Shown: one piece after another, positions 18,599-27,730 of the stretch | Layout of the letters: each line of letters starts with the position of its first letter | Position numbering within the stretch: the first letter of the stretch is position 1 | From: Zoogloea ramigera | Lineage (GTDB): Bacteria; Pseudomonadota; Gammaproteobacteria; Burkholderiales; Rhodocyclaceae | Reading direction: 5' to 3' | DNA length: 64,000 nucleotides | Assembly: GCF_006539865.1 (NCBI RefSeq) | Contig: NZ_BJNV01000010.1 | Location: 62,001 to 126,000, forward strand | The notes under the pieces: generated by a model | What the model was told of the DNA's origin: nothing | The model's database searches: none | The model's input: the letters and a program-made list of their open reading frames with translations, nothing else | Made by a program: the position numbers and the translations under genes

Positions 18599-20551
18599 AT
18601 GAACACTCCGCCCAACAGCCCGACCACCGACCTCCGTTTCTCCCGCACCCTAAGCAGCAACCGCGTCTGGCTCGCCGCCGGCCGTCGGGCGATCGTGGCG
18701 GGAGAAAATCTTCGGGTTTTCGGGCACATCCCCGAAACCTGCCTCGGTCAGCAGGCCCACTGGCGCCGACGGACCAGCGAGGCGCGGGACGCCGCCGAAC
18801 AGGAGATCTTGCGGGCCCACGGCGCGCACCTCGAGCAGGCCCTCGAGGCCGCGATCGCCGAGATCGAGGCTTACCTCGAAACCTGCCGCAGGGAAGGCCT
18901 CCAGCCCAACCTGAACAAGCTGCGCGAAGACTGGGCCAGCGGCGAGATGGACCTCACCCGCGTGGGCAAGGCGCTACGGCAGTCGCTCGACGACATGCAG
19001 GCCCGGCTGCGCCACCGCGATCTGGCCGAACAGATCGGCCGCACGGTCAGACTGTCCGACTACCCGGACACCTTTCCGGCCCGCCGACGCCCGCGCCGCC
19101 TGATCGCGGTGCTCGGCCCGACCAACTCGGGCAAGACCCACGACGCCTTCGAACGGCTGGCGACGGCCGCCTCCGGCATCTACCTGGGCCCGCTGCGGCT
19201 GCTGGCCCTCGAGGCCTTCACCCGCCTGAATGACGAGTTCGGCGTCAGCGCCTCCCTCATCACCGGCGAAGAGCGGCGCATCGTCGAGGGCAGCCGGGTG
19301 ACGGCCTCCACCATCGAGATGCTCGACCCGACCCGTGAGATCGACGTGGCGGTGATCGACGAGATCCAGATGCTCAGCGACCCCGACCGAGGCTGGGCGT
19401 GGACCCAGGCGGTGGTGGGCGCCAACGCCCGGGAGGTCTGGCTGCTCGGCGCCCTGTCGGCGGAGCCGGCGATCCAGGCCCTGGCGGCCCGGCTCGGCCT
19501 GCCGCTGGAGGTCCGCCACAAGACGCGCAAGCACCCCCTCGTCGTCGGCCACGCCCTCGCCAACAACCCCGCCGGCGCGCTGCGCAAGGCCCGGCGCGGC
19601 GACGCCTTCATCGTGTTCTCCCGGCGTGACGCGCTCAACCTGCGCGACGACCTGCTGGCCCTCGGCAAGCCGGTGGCCTGCATCTATGGCGCCCTGTCGC
19701 CCGAGGTGCGCGAGCGCGAGGCCCGCCGCTTCGCGGGCGGCGACGCTGACATCCTGGTCGCCACCGACGCCATCGGGATGGGCCTCAACCTGCCGATCCA
19801 GCGGGTGGTGTTCACCGCCGTTCACAAGTACGACGGCGTCAAACGGGCCGAGCTCACCCCGTCGCTGCTCCAGCAGATCGGCGGCCGGGCAGGGCGCTTC
19901 GGGCACCAGGACGAGGAGGGCGTCGTGGCCGGCCTTACCCCGGCCGAGCACGGCATTGTCACGGCCCTGATGAAGGCGCCCCAGCCGGCGCTGGCCCCGG
20001 CCGGCTTCCAGATCACCGCCGGCAGCGCCTACCTCGAACAGATCGCCGACATGTCCGGAGACCGCCGGCTCGAGGCGCTGCTGTCGCTGTTCCTGCTCCA
20101 TGCCGATTGCGGCGACGGCTTCTTCACGCCCTTCGTGCCCGAAGAGCAACTGGCCCGCGCGGCCCAGCTCGACCGCATGAAGCGGCTCACGCTGCAGCAG
20201 AAACACACCTTCTCGATGGCCCCGATGGCGTCCCAGAACGAGACCATTGACGGCGTCTGGCGCGACTGGGCCTACACCGCCAACCAGGGCAAGCCGATCC
20301 AGCTTAACTTCCTGCCCGCCTCGGCGCGCAAGGCCTCCCTAGAAGACGCCGAGACCACCGTGCGCCTGCTGGCCGCCTACCGCTGGTTCGGCTACCGGCT
20401 CCCCGAGCTGTTCATCGACCACACGCTGGCCGACGAGAGCCTCGCGCCGTGGATCAGCGCCGTCGATGGCCACCTGCGCAGCCGCTACAAACAGGGCGTC
20501 GGCGGCGGGCGGAAAGGCGTTCCCAGCTGGTACTGGCCGCAAAAGCGCTGA
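18599..20551 (+). CDS. SUV3-like superfamily 2 RNA helicase
   Basis: This 650-residue protein has Walker A GPTNSGKT at 173-180, the Walker B variant DEIQ at 254-257 (AVIDEIQMLSDPDRGWAW), SRRDALNL, VATDAIGMGLNLP and QQIGGRAGRFG at 425-435. GPTNSGKTH, DEIQM and the RAGRFG motif are hallmarks of SUV3, the helicase of the mitochondrial degradosome, and of its bacterial relatives. The N-terminal 160 residues are helical and charged; the C-terminus ends in a basic tail. It could act with an exoribonuclease in RNA decay, which is inferred from homology. A 42-bp gap from the kinase permits cotranscription. Confidence 0.88.
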   Translation: MNTPPNSPTTDLRFSRTLSSNRVWLAAGRRAIVAGENLRVFGHIPETCLGQQAHWRRRTSEARDAAEQEILRAHGAHLEQALEAAIAEIEAYLETCRREGLQPNLNKLREDWASGEMDLTRVGKALRQSLDDMQARLRHRDLAEQIGRTVRLSDYPDTFPARRRPRRLIAVLGPTNSGKTHDAFERLATAASGIYLGPLRLLALEAFTRLNDEFGVSASLITGEERRIVEGSRVTASTIEMLDPTREIDVAVIDEIQMLSDPDRGWAWTQAVVGANAREVWLLGALSAEPAIQALAARLGLPLEVRHKTRKHPLVVGHALANNPAGALRKARRGDAFIVFSRRDALNLRDDLLALGKPVACIYGALSPEVREREARRFAGGDADILVATDAIGMGLNLPIQRVVFTAVHKYDGVKRAELTPSLLQQIGGRAGRFGHQDEEGVVAGLTPAEHGIVTALMKAPQPALAPAGFQITAGSAYLEQIADMSGDRRLEALLSLFLLHADCGDGFFTPFVPEEQLARAAQLDRMKRLTLQQKHTFSMAPMASQNETIDGVWRDWAYTANQGKPIQLNFLPASARKASLEDAETTVRLLAAYRWFGYRLPELFIDHTLADESLAPWISAVDGHLRSRYKQGVGGGRKGVPSWYWPQKR

Positions 20552-20624
20552 AAGCCGCGCAAAGGCACGAAGCGGCGGGGCATGTTGGCTACAATCGACG
20601 GCTCGACCCACACGGAGCATGACC

Positions 20625-21023
20625 ATGCACATTGCCACCCCGTTTTTCGCCGTCGCCCTCCTGGCCTCCGCCGCCGCGTTCGCCGCGCCGGCCACTGAAA
20701 CCCTACCGTCCGGCGTCAAGATCGAGCACCTCAAGCTCGGCGAAGGCGACAGCCCGACGGCCTCCAGCCAGGTCATGGTGCATTACCGGGGCATGCTGCT
20801 CAACGGCACCGAGTTCGACAGCTCCCACAAACGCGGCCAGCCGGCCAGCTTCGTCCTCAACCAGGTGATCCCGTGCTGGACCCAAGGCGTCCAGAAGATG
20901 AAGGTCGGCGGCACCGCCAGGTTCACCTGCCCGCCGGAAACCGCCTACGGCTCCCGCGACCTCGGCAAGATCCCGCCCAACAGCACCCTCAACTTCGAAG
21001 TCCAGCTGCTCGGCATCCGCTGA
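20625..21023 (+). CDS. FKBP-type peptidyl-prolyl cis-trans isomerase, exported
   Basis: The 132-residue protein starts at ATG 20625, with GGAG 7 bases upstream; ATG 20619 is too close to that site. An N-terminal signal peptide (MHIATPFFAVALLASAAAFA) ends at an AXA-type site. It is followed by one FKBP domain with VMVHYRGMLLNGTEFDSS and TCPPETAYGSRDLGKIPPNS, the active-site strands and loop. It should act as a periplasmic prolyl isomerase and folding helper. It follows the helicase by 73 bp and precedes the convergent arsJ. Confidence 0.92.
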   Translation: MHIATPFFAVALLASAAAFAAPATETLPSGVKIEHLKLGEGDSPTASSQVMVHYRGMLLNGTEFDSSHKRGQPASFVLNQVIPCWTQGVQKMKVGGTARFTCPPETAYGSRDLGKIPPNSTLNFEVQLLGIR

Positions 21024-21032
21024 GCGGCGGTT

Positions 21033-22274
21033 TCACCCCTGCGCCGTGCCCACTTCGGCACGCTGCAGGGGCAAGGCGAGCGTGCACGCCCAGCAGATCG
21101 CCAGCATCACCGCCGAACCGACCAGCCCGTACAGCAGCCCGCCCCACTGGTACAGCAGTCCGGACAGCAGCGTGCCGATGAAGCGCCCCAGCGCATTGGC
21201 CGCGTAGTAAAAACCCACATCCTCCGCCGCCTTCTCCGACCCCGCATAGGCCAGGATCAGATAGGAGTGCACCGACGAATTCACCGCAAAGGCGACGCCG
21301 AACACGCCCAGCCCGGCCACCACCACCCATTCGAGCCGGGGCGCGTCGAAGGCCACCGCCAGCGCCAGCGCGACCGGCACCAGCGCCAGCGCTGCCGACC
21401 ACCCGCGGGCGGCCGGCACCTCGGTGGAGAGCCCGTCGGCGCTACGCTTTACCACCTGCGGCGCCACGGCCTGCACGAGGCCGTAGCCGATCGTCCACAG
21501 GGCCAGAAAGCTGCCGACCATCGTGAAGGTCCAGCCCCGGGAGTACAGAAACACCGGCACCCCGACCACGAACCACACGTCCCGCGCCCCAAAAAGCACC
21601 ACCCGCGCCGCCGCCAGGGTGTTGATGCCCGGGCTCTTGGCAAACAGCTCCTTCGCCGATTTCGACGCCTTGCCCTTGCCCATCAGCGGCGGCAGCGACG
21701 TCAGCACCCCCGCCAGCACCAGCGCCAGCAGGCCCGCCATGACCCACAGGGATTGGCTGAAGCACAGCGTCTCGAGGAGCAGCCCACCCAGAAAGAAGCC
21801 CACGCCCTTCATCGCGTTCTTGCTGCCGGTGAACCAGGCGACCCACCTGAAGAGCTGGCTGGCGCTTTCCTCCTTTGCCGCGGCGGCGGTCACCTTGATC
21901 GCCGACTTGCTGGCCGTCTTGGTGAGATCCTTGGCGACGCCGCACACGCCCTGGGCCGCCACCACCCACGCCACCGACATCAAGGCCGTCCAGCCGGGCT
22001 GCAGCATCGAGAGCAGCGTGAAGCCGGCGATCTGCGTGACCAGGCCCACCGCGAGCATCCGCGTGATGCCGTAGCGCGTCGCCAGCCAGCCGCCGATCAG
22101 GTTGGCCACCACGCCGGCCGCCTCGTAGAGCAGGAACAGGAAGGCCAGCGTGAAGGGCGAATAGCCCAGCCGGTAGAAGTGCAGCAGCACCAGCATCCGC
22201 AAGGCGCCATCGGTGAGGGTGAAGCCCCAGTAGGCGGCGGTGACGATGGCGTAGTTGCGGGCAGCGTGCTGCAT
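21033..22274 (-). CDS. arsJ: Organoarsenical efflux MFS transporter ArsJ
   Basis: The 413-residue MFS protein has about 12 hydrophobic segments. The start [20 protein letters not shown] is the ArsJ family N-terminus, followed by LRMLVLLHFYRLGYSPF. ArsJ exports 1-arseno-3-phosphoglycerate, the unstable ester made when GAPDH uses arsenate. Its ATG overlaps the stop of the upstream GAPDH gene in TGATG, so the two are translationally coupled. An open frame continues upstream through the GAPDH region but is a shadow. Together with the divergent arsR it forms a recognised arsenate-resistance module. Confidence 0.93.
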   Translation of the reverse strand: MQHAARNYAIVTAAYWGFTLTDGALRMLVLLHFYRLGYSPFTLAFLFLLYEAAGVVANLIGGWLATRYGITRMLAVGLVTQIAGFTLLSMLQPGWTALMSVAWVVAAQGVCGVAKDLTKTASKSAIKVTAAAAKEESASQLFRWVAWFTGSKNAMKGVGFFLGGLLLETLCFSQSLWVMAGLLALVLAGVLTSLPPLMGKGKASKSAKELFAKSPGINTLAAARVVLFGARDVWFVVGVPVFLYSRGWTFTMVGSFLALWTIGYGLVQAVAPQVVKRSADGLSTEVPAARGWSAALALVPVALALAVAFDAPRLEWVVVAGLGVFGVAFAVNSSVHSYLILAYAGSEKAAEDVGFYYAANALGRFIGTLLSGLLYQWGGLLYGLVGSAVMLAICWACTLALPLQRAEVGTAQG

Positions 22275-23317
22275 CAGATCCCCACTGATTCCATGTGGCA
22301 GGCCAGGTCCACCATCCGGCAGGCGTAGCCCATCTCGTTGTCGTGCCAGGCGTAAACCTTGAGCAGGGTGCCATCGGTGACCATGGTCGACAGCGCATCG
22401 ACGATGGCGCTGCGGGTGTCGCGGGCGTAATCGACGCTCACCAGCGGGCGCTCCTCGTAGCCCAGGATGCCGGCCAGCTCGCCCTTGGCCGCGGCGGCGA
22501 AGAGGCCGTTCACCTCGTCCGCCGTGGTGGCGCGCTGCAGCTCGAACACGCAGTCGGTGAGCGACGCGTTGAGCACCGGCGCACGCACCGCGTGGCCGTT
22601 GAGCTTGCCCTTCAGCTCCGGGTAGATCAGCGCGATCGCGGTGGCGCTGCCGGTGGTGGTGGGGGCCAGGCTCATCATCGCGCTGCGGGCGCGGCGCAAG
22701 TCTTTGTGGGGTGCATCGACCACCAGGTTGGTGTTGGTGGGGTCGTGGATGGTGGTGATCTGCCCGTGGCGGATGCCCAGGTTCTCGTGGATCACCTTGA
22801 CCACCGGCGCCAGGCAGTTGGTGGTGCACGACGCCGCGGTGACGATGCGGTCCCGCGCCGGCTGGTACTGCTCGTGATTGATGCCCACCACGATGTTGAG
22901 CACACCACCCACCTTCACCGGCGCGGCAACGATCACACGTTTGGCACCCCGGTCCAGATGGCCCTGCAGGGTCTCGGGGGTGAGGAACTTGCCGGTGCAT
23001 TCGAGCACCACCTCCACGCCCAGCTCGCCCCACGGGATCTCCGCCGAGCCGGCGTGGGCGCTGAAGCCGAGCCGCCTGTCATCGATGCGGATGCAGTCGT
23101 CGCCCTCCGCGGCGATGTCGGCGCGCCACTTGCCCTGCACGCTGTCGAAGGCGAGGAGGTGCGCCGTGGCCGCCGCGCCGCCCTTGAGCTCATTGAGGTG
23201 GACGACCTCCAGCCGGTTGCCCGCCCGCGGGTCGTCGGGCTGACGCTCGGCCGCGCCCATGGCGGCGCGCAGCGCCAGACGGCCGATGCGGCCCATGCCG
23301 TTGATGCCAACTCTCAT
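22274..23317 (-). CDS. ArsJ-associated glyceraldehyde-3-phosphate dehydrogenase
   Basis: The 347-residue GAPDH has the NAD-binding motif [17 protein letters not shown] at the N-terminus and the catalytic cysteine in [10 protein letters not shown]. The C-terminal [15 protein letters not shown] is typical of the fold. In ars operons this paralogue uses arsenate instead of phosphate and hands 1-arseno-3-phosphoglycerate to ArsJ, detoxifying arsenate without reduction. It is coupled to arsJ by a one-base overlap of stop and start, and reads away from arsR across a 136-bp region holding two inverted repeats. It is presumably not the housekeeping glycolytic copy, judging from context. Confidence 0.92.
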   Translation of the reverse strand: MRVGINGMGRIGRLALRAAMGAAERQPDDPRAGNRLEVVHLNELKGGAAATAHLLAFDSVQGKWRADIAAEGDDCIRIDDRRLGFSAHAGSAEIPWGELGVEVVLECTGKFLTPETLQGHLDRGAKRVIVAAPVKVGGVLNIVVGINHEQYQPARDRIVTAASCTTNCLAPVVKVIHENLGIRHGQITTIHDPTNTNLVVDAPHKDLRRARSAMMSLAPTTTGSATAIALIYPELKGKLNGHAVRAPVLNASLTDCVFELQRATTADEVNGLFAAAAKGELAGILGYEERPLVSVDYARDTRSAIVDALSTMVTDGTLLKVYAWHDNEMGYACRMVDLACHMESVGI

Positions 23318-23343
23318 GCTTTCCTCACGATTTGATATTTTTA

Positions 23344-23373
23344 CAATGATCGAATTGTTTCATCCGATCATTG
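23344..23373. promoter_or_regulatory. Inverted repeat CAATGATCG-N12-CGATCATTG upstream of the arsJ operon
   Basis: A perfect 9-bp inverted repeat at 23344-23352 and 23365-23373 lies 27 bp upstream of the GAPDH start and 81 bp upstream of arsR. It is a good candidate ArsR operator. Confidence 0.5.
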
Positions 23374-23425
23374 CAGTTCCGTTACACCCAAGCCAGCCTG
23401 TCGGGACCGGGCAAATTAATTCCAT

Positions 23426-23437
23426 ACTTCTCGAAGT
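23426..23437. promoter_or_regulatory. Inverted repeat ACTTC-TC-GAAGT in front of arsR
   Basis: Five-base arms with a 2-bp centre lie 16 bp upstream of the arsR ATG, overlapping a probable promoter (GTATAT at 23441-23446). ArsR repressors commonly bind this close to their own start. Confidence 0.45.
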
Positions 23438-23453
23438 GTTGTATATTGACGCA

Positions 23454-23798
23454 ATGGAAACCAAGACCGCAACCACGATTTTCGAGTCACTGTCGTCCGG
23501 CTGGCGCCTCGAGGCCTTCCGGCTGCTCGTCAAGAAGGGCCCGGAAGGCATGGTGGCCGGCGACATCGCCGCGGCCCTCGATCTCGCACCTTCCAGCCTG
23601 TCCTTTCACCTCAAGGCGCTCACCCACGCCGGCATGGTCACCGTGGAGCAGGAGGGCCGCTTCCTGCGCTACCGCGCCAACCTTCCCCTGATGGCAGAGC
23701 TGATCGCCTACCTGACCGAGGAGTGCTGCGCCGGCGTGCCCGGCCAATGCGCCGAGGCGGTGGGCGCGAAGGCCTGCATCGACAAACTCGCCTGCTGA
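23454..23798 (+). CDS. arsR: Arsenic-responsive repressor ArsR
   Basis: The 114-residue winged-helix ArsR/SmtB protein starts at ATG 23454. The recognition region is around residues 36-60 (VAGDIAAALDLAPSSLSFHL). The metalloid-binding cysteines are C-terminal: Cys91 and Cys92 in EECC and Cys99, with further Cys108 and Cys114. This resembles the Cys95/Cys96/Cys102 arrangement of Acidithiobacillus ferrooxidans ArsR rather than the alpha-3 site of E. coli ArsR. It likely represses both divergent operons until arsenite binds. The in-frame extension back to 23259 runs through the promoter and is rejected. Confidence 0.93.
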   Translation: METKTATTIFESLSSGWRLEAFRLLVKKGPEGMVAGDIAAALDLAPSSLSFHLKALTHAGMVTVEQEGRFLRYRANLPLMAELIAYLTEECCAGVPGQCAEAVGAKACIDKLAC

Positions 23799-23971
23799 AG
23801 GGCCCACCGAAGGCCACGACTCGGCAAATAGTTTTTGGTACAAGATTTCGATAGTTGTAAAAAAATCAAAGTTTTCAATTGGCAGGATCTTACGCACCGT
23901 GAGCGCGCCGGTAACTCACCCATCGGCAAGGCTTTCAAGCTGAAACCCTGATTTTTAGAATGGAGTTCAAG

Positions 23972-24484
23972 ATGTCCGACAAGATCTACAACGTGCTTTT
24001 CCTGTGCACCTCCAACTCGGCCCGCAGCATCCTCGCCGAAGCCATCCTGGACGAAGTCGGCAAGGGCCGCTTCCGGGCCTTCAGTGCCGGCAGCCAGCCG
24101 GCAGGGCAGGTCAGCCCCAGCGCGCTTGAGCTGCTGCAGCGCCACCGGATCAGCACCGAAGGCCTGCGCAGCAAGGACTGGAACGAGTTTGCGGGGCCCG
24201 ATGCGCCGCATCTGGATTTCGTGTTCACGGTATGCGACAAGGCCGCCGGCGAGGCTTGCCCGGTGTGGCCCGGCCAGCCGATGACGGCCCACTGGGGTGT
24301 CGAGGATCCGGTCGCCGCGGTGGGCTCGGCGGACGAGATCCAGCGCGCCTTCTCCCAGGCCTTCATGCTGCTGCACCGGCGCATCTCGCTGTTCGCGAGC
24401 CTGCCGCTGGCCAAGCTGGAGGGGCAGGTCCTCAAGCGCGAGCTCGACCAGATCGGCCAGTCCGCGTCCACGCAAGAGGCCTGA
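23972..24484 (+). CDS. arsC: Thioredoxin-coupled arsenate reductase ArsC
   Basis: The 170-residue protein starts at ATG 23972 with GGAG 6 bases upstream; ATG 23960 overlaps that site. It has the low-molecular-weight phosphatase fold, with P-loop Cys12 in LCTSNSARS and the redox cysteines Cys88 and Cys96 in CDKAAGEAC. This matches the triad of thioredoxin-linked ArsC such as that of Bacillus, which reduces arsenate to arsenite. A 173-bp AT-rich gap separates it from arsR and could hold a second promoter. acr3 begins one base after its stop. Confidence 0.93.
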   Translation: MSDKIYNVLFLCTSNSARSILAEAILDEVGKGRFRAFSAGSQPAGQVSPSALELLQRHRISTEGLRSKDWNEFAGPDAPHLDFVFTVCDKAAGEACPVWPGQPMTAHWGVEDPVAAVGSADEIQRAFSQAFMLLHRRISLFASLPLAKLEGQVLKRELDQIGQSASTQEA

Positions 24485-24485
24485 G

Positions 24486-25529
24486 ATGGGGCGCTTCGAA
24501 CGCTACCTGAGCCTGTGGGTCGCGCTGGGCATCGCGGCCGGGGTCGGCCTGGGCCTGCTGGTGCCGGGCGCCTTCCACTTCATCGCGGGGCTGGAGCTGA
24601 CCCATGTGAACCTGGTGGTGGCGGTGTTCATCTGGGTGATGATCTACCCGATGATGATCCAGATCGACTGGCACGCGGTTAAGGACGTGGGCCGCAAGCC
24701 CCGCGGCCTCATCCTGACGCTGGTCGTAAACTGGTTGATCAAGCCCTTCACGATGGCGGTGCTGGGCGTGCTGTTCTTCCAGTACCTGTTCGCCCCGTGG
24801 GTCGACCCGCAGTCGGCCAGCGAGTACATCGCCGGGATGATTCTGCTGGGGGTTGCGCCATGCACCGCGATGGTCTTCGTGTGGAGCCAGCTGGTGAAGG
24901 GCGACGCCAACTACACGCTGGTGCAGGTGTCGGTGAACGATCTGATCATGGTGTTTGCCTTCGCGCCGATCGCGGCCTTCCTGCTGGGCGTCACCGACAT
25001 CACGGTGCCCTGGGAAACCCTGGTGCTGTCGACGGTGCTCTACGTGGTGCTGCCGCTCATTGCCGGCATGGCCACGCGCCACGCCCTGGAGCGCCGCTCG
25101 CCCCGGGCGGTGGGCGACTTCGTGGGCCGGCTCAAGCCCTGGTCCATCGTCGGCCTGATCGCCACCGTGGTGGTGCTGTTCGGTTTCCAGGCCGGCACCA
25201 TCATCGCGCAGCCACTGGTGATCGCGATGATCGCGGTGCCGCTGATCGTGCAGAGCTACGGAATCTTTGCTGTAGCGCTGATCGGTGCGCGCCTGCTGAA
25301 GCTGCCCTTCGACGTGGCCGGGCCGGCCTGCCTGATCGGCACCTCCAACTTCTTCGAGCTAGCCGTGGCGGTGGCGATCTCGCTGTTCGGCCTGGAGTCG
25401 GGCGCGGCCCTGGCCACAGTGGTAGGTGTGCTGGTCGAGGTGCCGGTGATGCTGTCTCTGGTGGCCATTCTCAACCGTGGCCGGCACTGGTTCGACTACC
25501 CGGGGCGCCCACGGCCTGCGGGCCGGTGA
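24486..25529 (+). CDS. acr3: ACR3-family arsenite efflux permease
   Basis: The 347-residue protein starts at ATG 24486. It has ten hydrophobic segments, and the conserved cysteine essential in ACR3 carriers is Cys126 in [28 protein letters not shown] near the C-terminus is another family mark. ACR3 exports arsenite across the inner membrane using the proton motive force; it is often labelled arsB but is unrelated to the NhaA-type ArsB. It follows arsC with no gap, so the reductase and exporter are co-expressed. Confidence 0.95.
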   Translation: MGRFERYLSLWVALGIAAGVGLGLLVPGAFHFIAGLELTHVNLVVAVFIWVMIYPMMIQIDWHAVKDVGRKPRGLILTLVVNWLIKPFTMAVLGVLFFQYLFAPWVDPQSASEYIAGMILLGVAPCTAMVFVWSQLVKGDANYTLVQVSVNDLIMVFAFAPIAAFLLGVTDITVPWETLVLSTVLYVVLPLIAGMATRHALERRSPRAVGDFVGRLKPWSIVGLIATVVVLFGFQAGTIIAQPLVIAMIAVPLIVQSYGIFAVALIGARLLKLPFDVAGPACLIGTSNFFELAVAVAISLFGLESGAALATVVGVLVEVPVMLSLVAILNRGRHWFDYPGRPRPAGR

Positions 25530-25615
25530 CGACCTCCGTGGGAGGGCGGGCGGCGGCGTGACGGCCGGCGTAAGATCAGGCCAGACCCTCCCGCGCCGCC
25601 CTTGCTGAGGTGATC

Positions 25616-26164
25616 ATGACCGTACCGTGTTTGCTCGCCGCCTGGTCTGCCCACGAGGCCGAGCTGCGGCGCTACCTGCGCCACTGCCTGGCCGATCGGG
25701 ACGAGGCCGACGATCTGCTTCACGACCTCTTCCTGAAAGCCTGCCGGCAGGGCGAGGCATTTTGCGCCGTGAGCCAGCCCCGCGCCTGGCTGTTCGAGGT
25801 AGCGCGCAACACCGTCCTCGACCACCTCCGGCGCCGGCGCCCGACGCTGCCACTGCCACCCGATCTCGCCGCCGCCGAGCCCGCCGAAACCTGCGACGCG
25901 CCGGTCGACCAACTCGCCCAATGCCTGCCGCGGGTGCTGGCGGAGCTGTCGCCGGAAGACCGGGAGGCCGTCAGCCTGTGCGACCTGGGCGGCATGTCGC
26001 AGGCGGCCTTTGCCGAGCTCAAGGGCCTGTCGCTGCCGGGGGCCAAATCCCGGGTGCAGCGGGCGCGCCGGCGGCTGCGCGAGCAACTGTCGGTGGCGTG
26101 CCAGGTAAAGCTCGACGGGGCAGGGCAGGTGTGCTGCTTCGTCCCGCGTCCGCCGATCGATTGA
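25616..26164 (+). CDS. sigZ: ECF-type RNA polymerase sigma factor, SigZ-like
   Basis: The 182-residue sigma-70 family protein starts at ATG 25616 with GAGG 5 bases upstream. Region 2 shows HEAELRRYLRHCLADRDEAD with DLLHDLFLKA and PRAWLFEVARNTVLDHLRRR. Region 4 shows LSPEDREAVSLCDLGGMSQA and LPGAKSRVQRARRRLREQL. The short Cys-containing tail (CQVKLDGAGQVCCFV) is typical of SigZ. It lies inside the arsenic cluster, 87 bp after acr3 and 95 bp before a permease gene. No anti-sigma factor is adjacent. It may respond to thiol or metalloid stress through its cysteines, which is inference only. Confidence 0.88.
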   Translation: MTVPCLLAAWSAHEAELRRYLRHCLADRDEADDLLHDLFLKACRQGEAFCAVSQPRAWLFEVARNTVLDHLRRRRPTLPLPPDLAAAEPAETCDAPVDQLAQCLPRVLAELSPEDREAVSLCDLGGMSQAAFAELKGLSLPGAKSRVQRARRRLREQLSVACQVKLDGAGQVCCFVPRPPID

Positions 26165-26258
26165 TTTGGCTGACGGCGCTGCATCCTTTGGCGAGCCGCC
26201 GCGTCTTCATGGCAGGAGATACATAGTCCCAACGACACCCTCGACCGGCGAGACCATC

Positions 26259-27728
26259 ATGGACACCCTGCTTTTCTCGATCTTGCCCGTGCTGCACGGC
26301 GGGCTCGGCAACCTGGCGGCGTATCTTGCGGCCCACGTGCTGCTCTGCCTGCTACCAGCCTTCTTCATCGCCGGGGCGATGGCGGCGCTGATCCCCAAGG
26401 AGACGGTCACCCGCTTTCTGGGGCGAAACTCCAGCAAGGTGGTGTCCTACCCGGCAGCCGCAGCGGCCGGCTCGCTGCTGGCGGTGTGCTCATGCACCAT
26501 CGTCCCGCTGTTTGCGGGCATTCACAAAAAGGGCGCGGGGCTGGGGCCGGCGATCACCTTTTTGTTTTTTGCGCCGGCGGCCAACATCCTGGCGCTGGTT
26601 TACACCGGCGGCGTCATCGGCCCGGATCTGGCGATCGCACGCTTCGTGCTGTCGCTGGTTTTCGGGATCGGCATCGGCCTCATCATGGCCCTGCTCTTCA
26701 GGGCCGACGACGCAGCCCACGACCAGGCCACCGACAGCGCCTTCGGCGCCGCTGGCGCCCAGGGCATGGGGCGGGCCGCGCGGCTCTTTCTGCTGGTGTG
26801 GATCGCCCTGCTGCTGGCGGGCACCCTGAAGCTGGGCGTGCTGACCGGCAGCTGGCTCCAGTTCGAACTCCCGGTGCCCGCCGCCCAGGCATGGCAGGCG
26901 GGGCTGGACCAGCTGGTTCCCTTCGACGCCGCCAAGGGCGAGGAGGGCGTCTCGGTGCAGGGCGTGGTGCTCATCGGCCTGCTGCTGGCGATCGGCTTGA
27001 GCGCCTGGCGCGGCATCGAGAACATCCAGAACGGCGCCAACCGATGGACCGGCATCAGCCTGGCGCTGATCGCCGTCACGCTGCTGCTGGCGGCGCTGGC
27101 GATCCGGGCCACGCCCACCGGGCTGCGCATCGGGCTCACCGGCAAGTTCTTCGGCGTGGCCCTGGCGCTGGCGGTGCTCCTGCGGGTCGGCCGCCGGCAC
27201 ATGTCGGAGGACGAACTGCAGGACTGGCTGTGGGAATCCTGGCGCTTCGTGAAGCAGATCTTTCCGCTGCTGGTGGCGGGCGTCTTTGTCGTCGGGATGG
27301 TCCGGGTACTGATCCGCCCCGAATGGATAGAATCCCTCGCCGGCGCCAACACGCTGCAGGGCAACCTGGCTGGCGTGGCCTTTGGCGTGTTCATGTATTT
27401 CCCGACTCTGGTGGAGGTGCCCATCGCCAGGATGTTCCTCGACCTCGGCATGCACCGCGGGCCGCTGCTGGCCTACCTGATGGCCGACCCGGAGCTCTCC
27501 TTGCAGAGCATCCTGATCATCTCGGCCATCATCGGCCGCCGCAAGGCCTGGACCTACGTGGCGCTGGTTGCCCTGTTCAGCACCGTCGCCGGGCTCACCT
27601 ACGGCGCCTGGATGGACGGCACCCCGCTTTTCGTGCTGGCGCTGGGGCTGGCCGGCTTCATCGCGGCGCTGACGGCGTTGCTGTCGCTGGCCAGCCGCCG
27701 GCAAACCGCTTCAATCAAGGGAGTCTGA
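26259..27728 (+). CDS. DUF318/ArsP-like membrane permease
   Basis: The 489-residue integral membrane protein starts at ATG 26259. It shows two halves, each with clustered membrane segments. The first contains a conserved CSCTIVPLF motif with Cys77 and Cys79, and the second FMYFPTLVEVPIARMFLDLG. This is the DUF318 (YraQ/ArsP) family, some members of which export trivalent organoarsenicals through a Cys pair. The location after acr3 and the coupled thioredoxin-like gene supports a metalloid-related role. The substrate itself is not determined by the sequence. Confidence 0.85.
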   Translation: MDTLLFSILPVLHGGLGNLAAYLAAHVLLCLLPAFFIAGAMAALIPKETVTRFLGRNSSKVVSYPAAAAAGSLLAVCSCTIVPLFAGIHKKGAGLGPAITFLFFAPAANILALVYTGGVIGPDLAIARFVLSLVFGIGIGLIMALLFRADDAAHDQATDSAFGAAGAQGMGRAARLFLLVWIALLLAGTLKLGVLTGSWLQFELPVPAAQAWQAGLDQLVPFDAAKGEEGVSVQGVVLIGLLLAIGLSAWRGIENIQNGANRWTGISLALIAVTLLLAALAIRATPTGLRIGLTGKFFGVALALAVLLRVGRRHMSEDELQDWLWESWRFVKQIFPLLVAGVFVVGMVRVLIRPEWIESLAGANTLQGNLAGVAFGVFMYFPTLVEVPIARMFLDLGMHRGPLLAYLMADPELSLQSILIISAIIGRRKAWTYVALVALFSTVAGLTYGAWMDGTPLFVLALGLAGFIAALTALLSLASRRQTASIKGV

Positions 27729-27730
27729 TC

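Noticed and set aside
22275-23033. N-terminal extension of the arsJ frame through the GAPDH gene (giving 666 residues)
   Set aside because: It reads out of frame through GAPDH. ArsJ's own N-terminus and the TGATG overlap mark the start at 22274.
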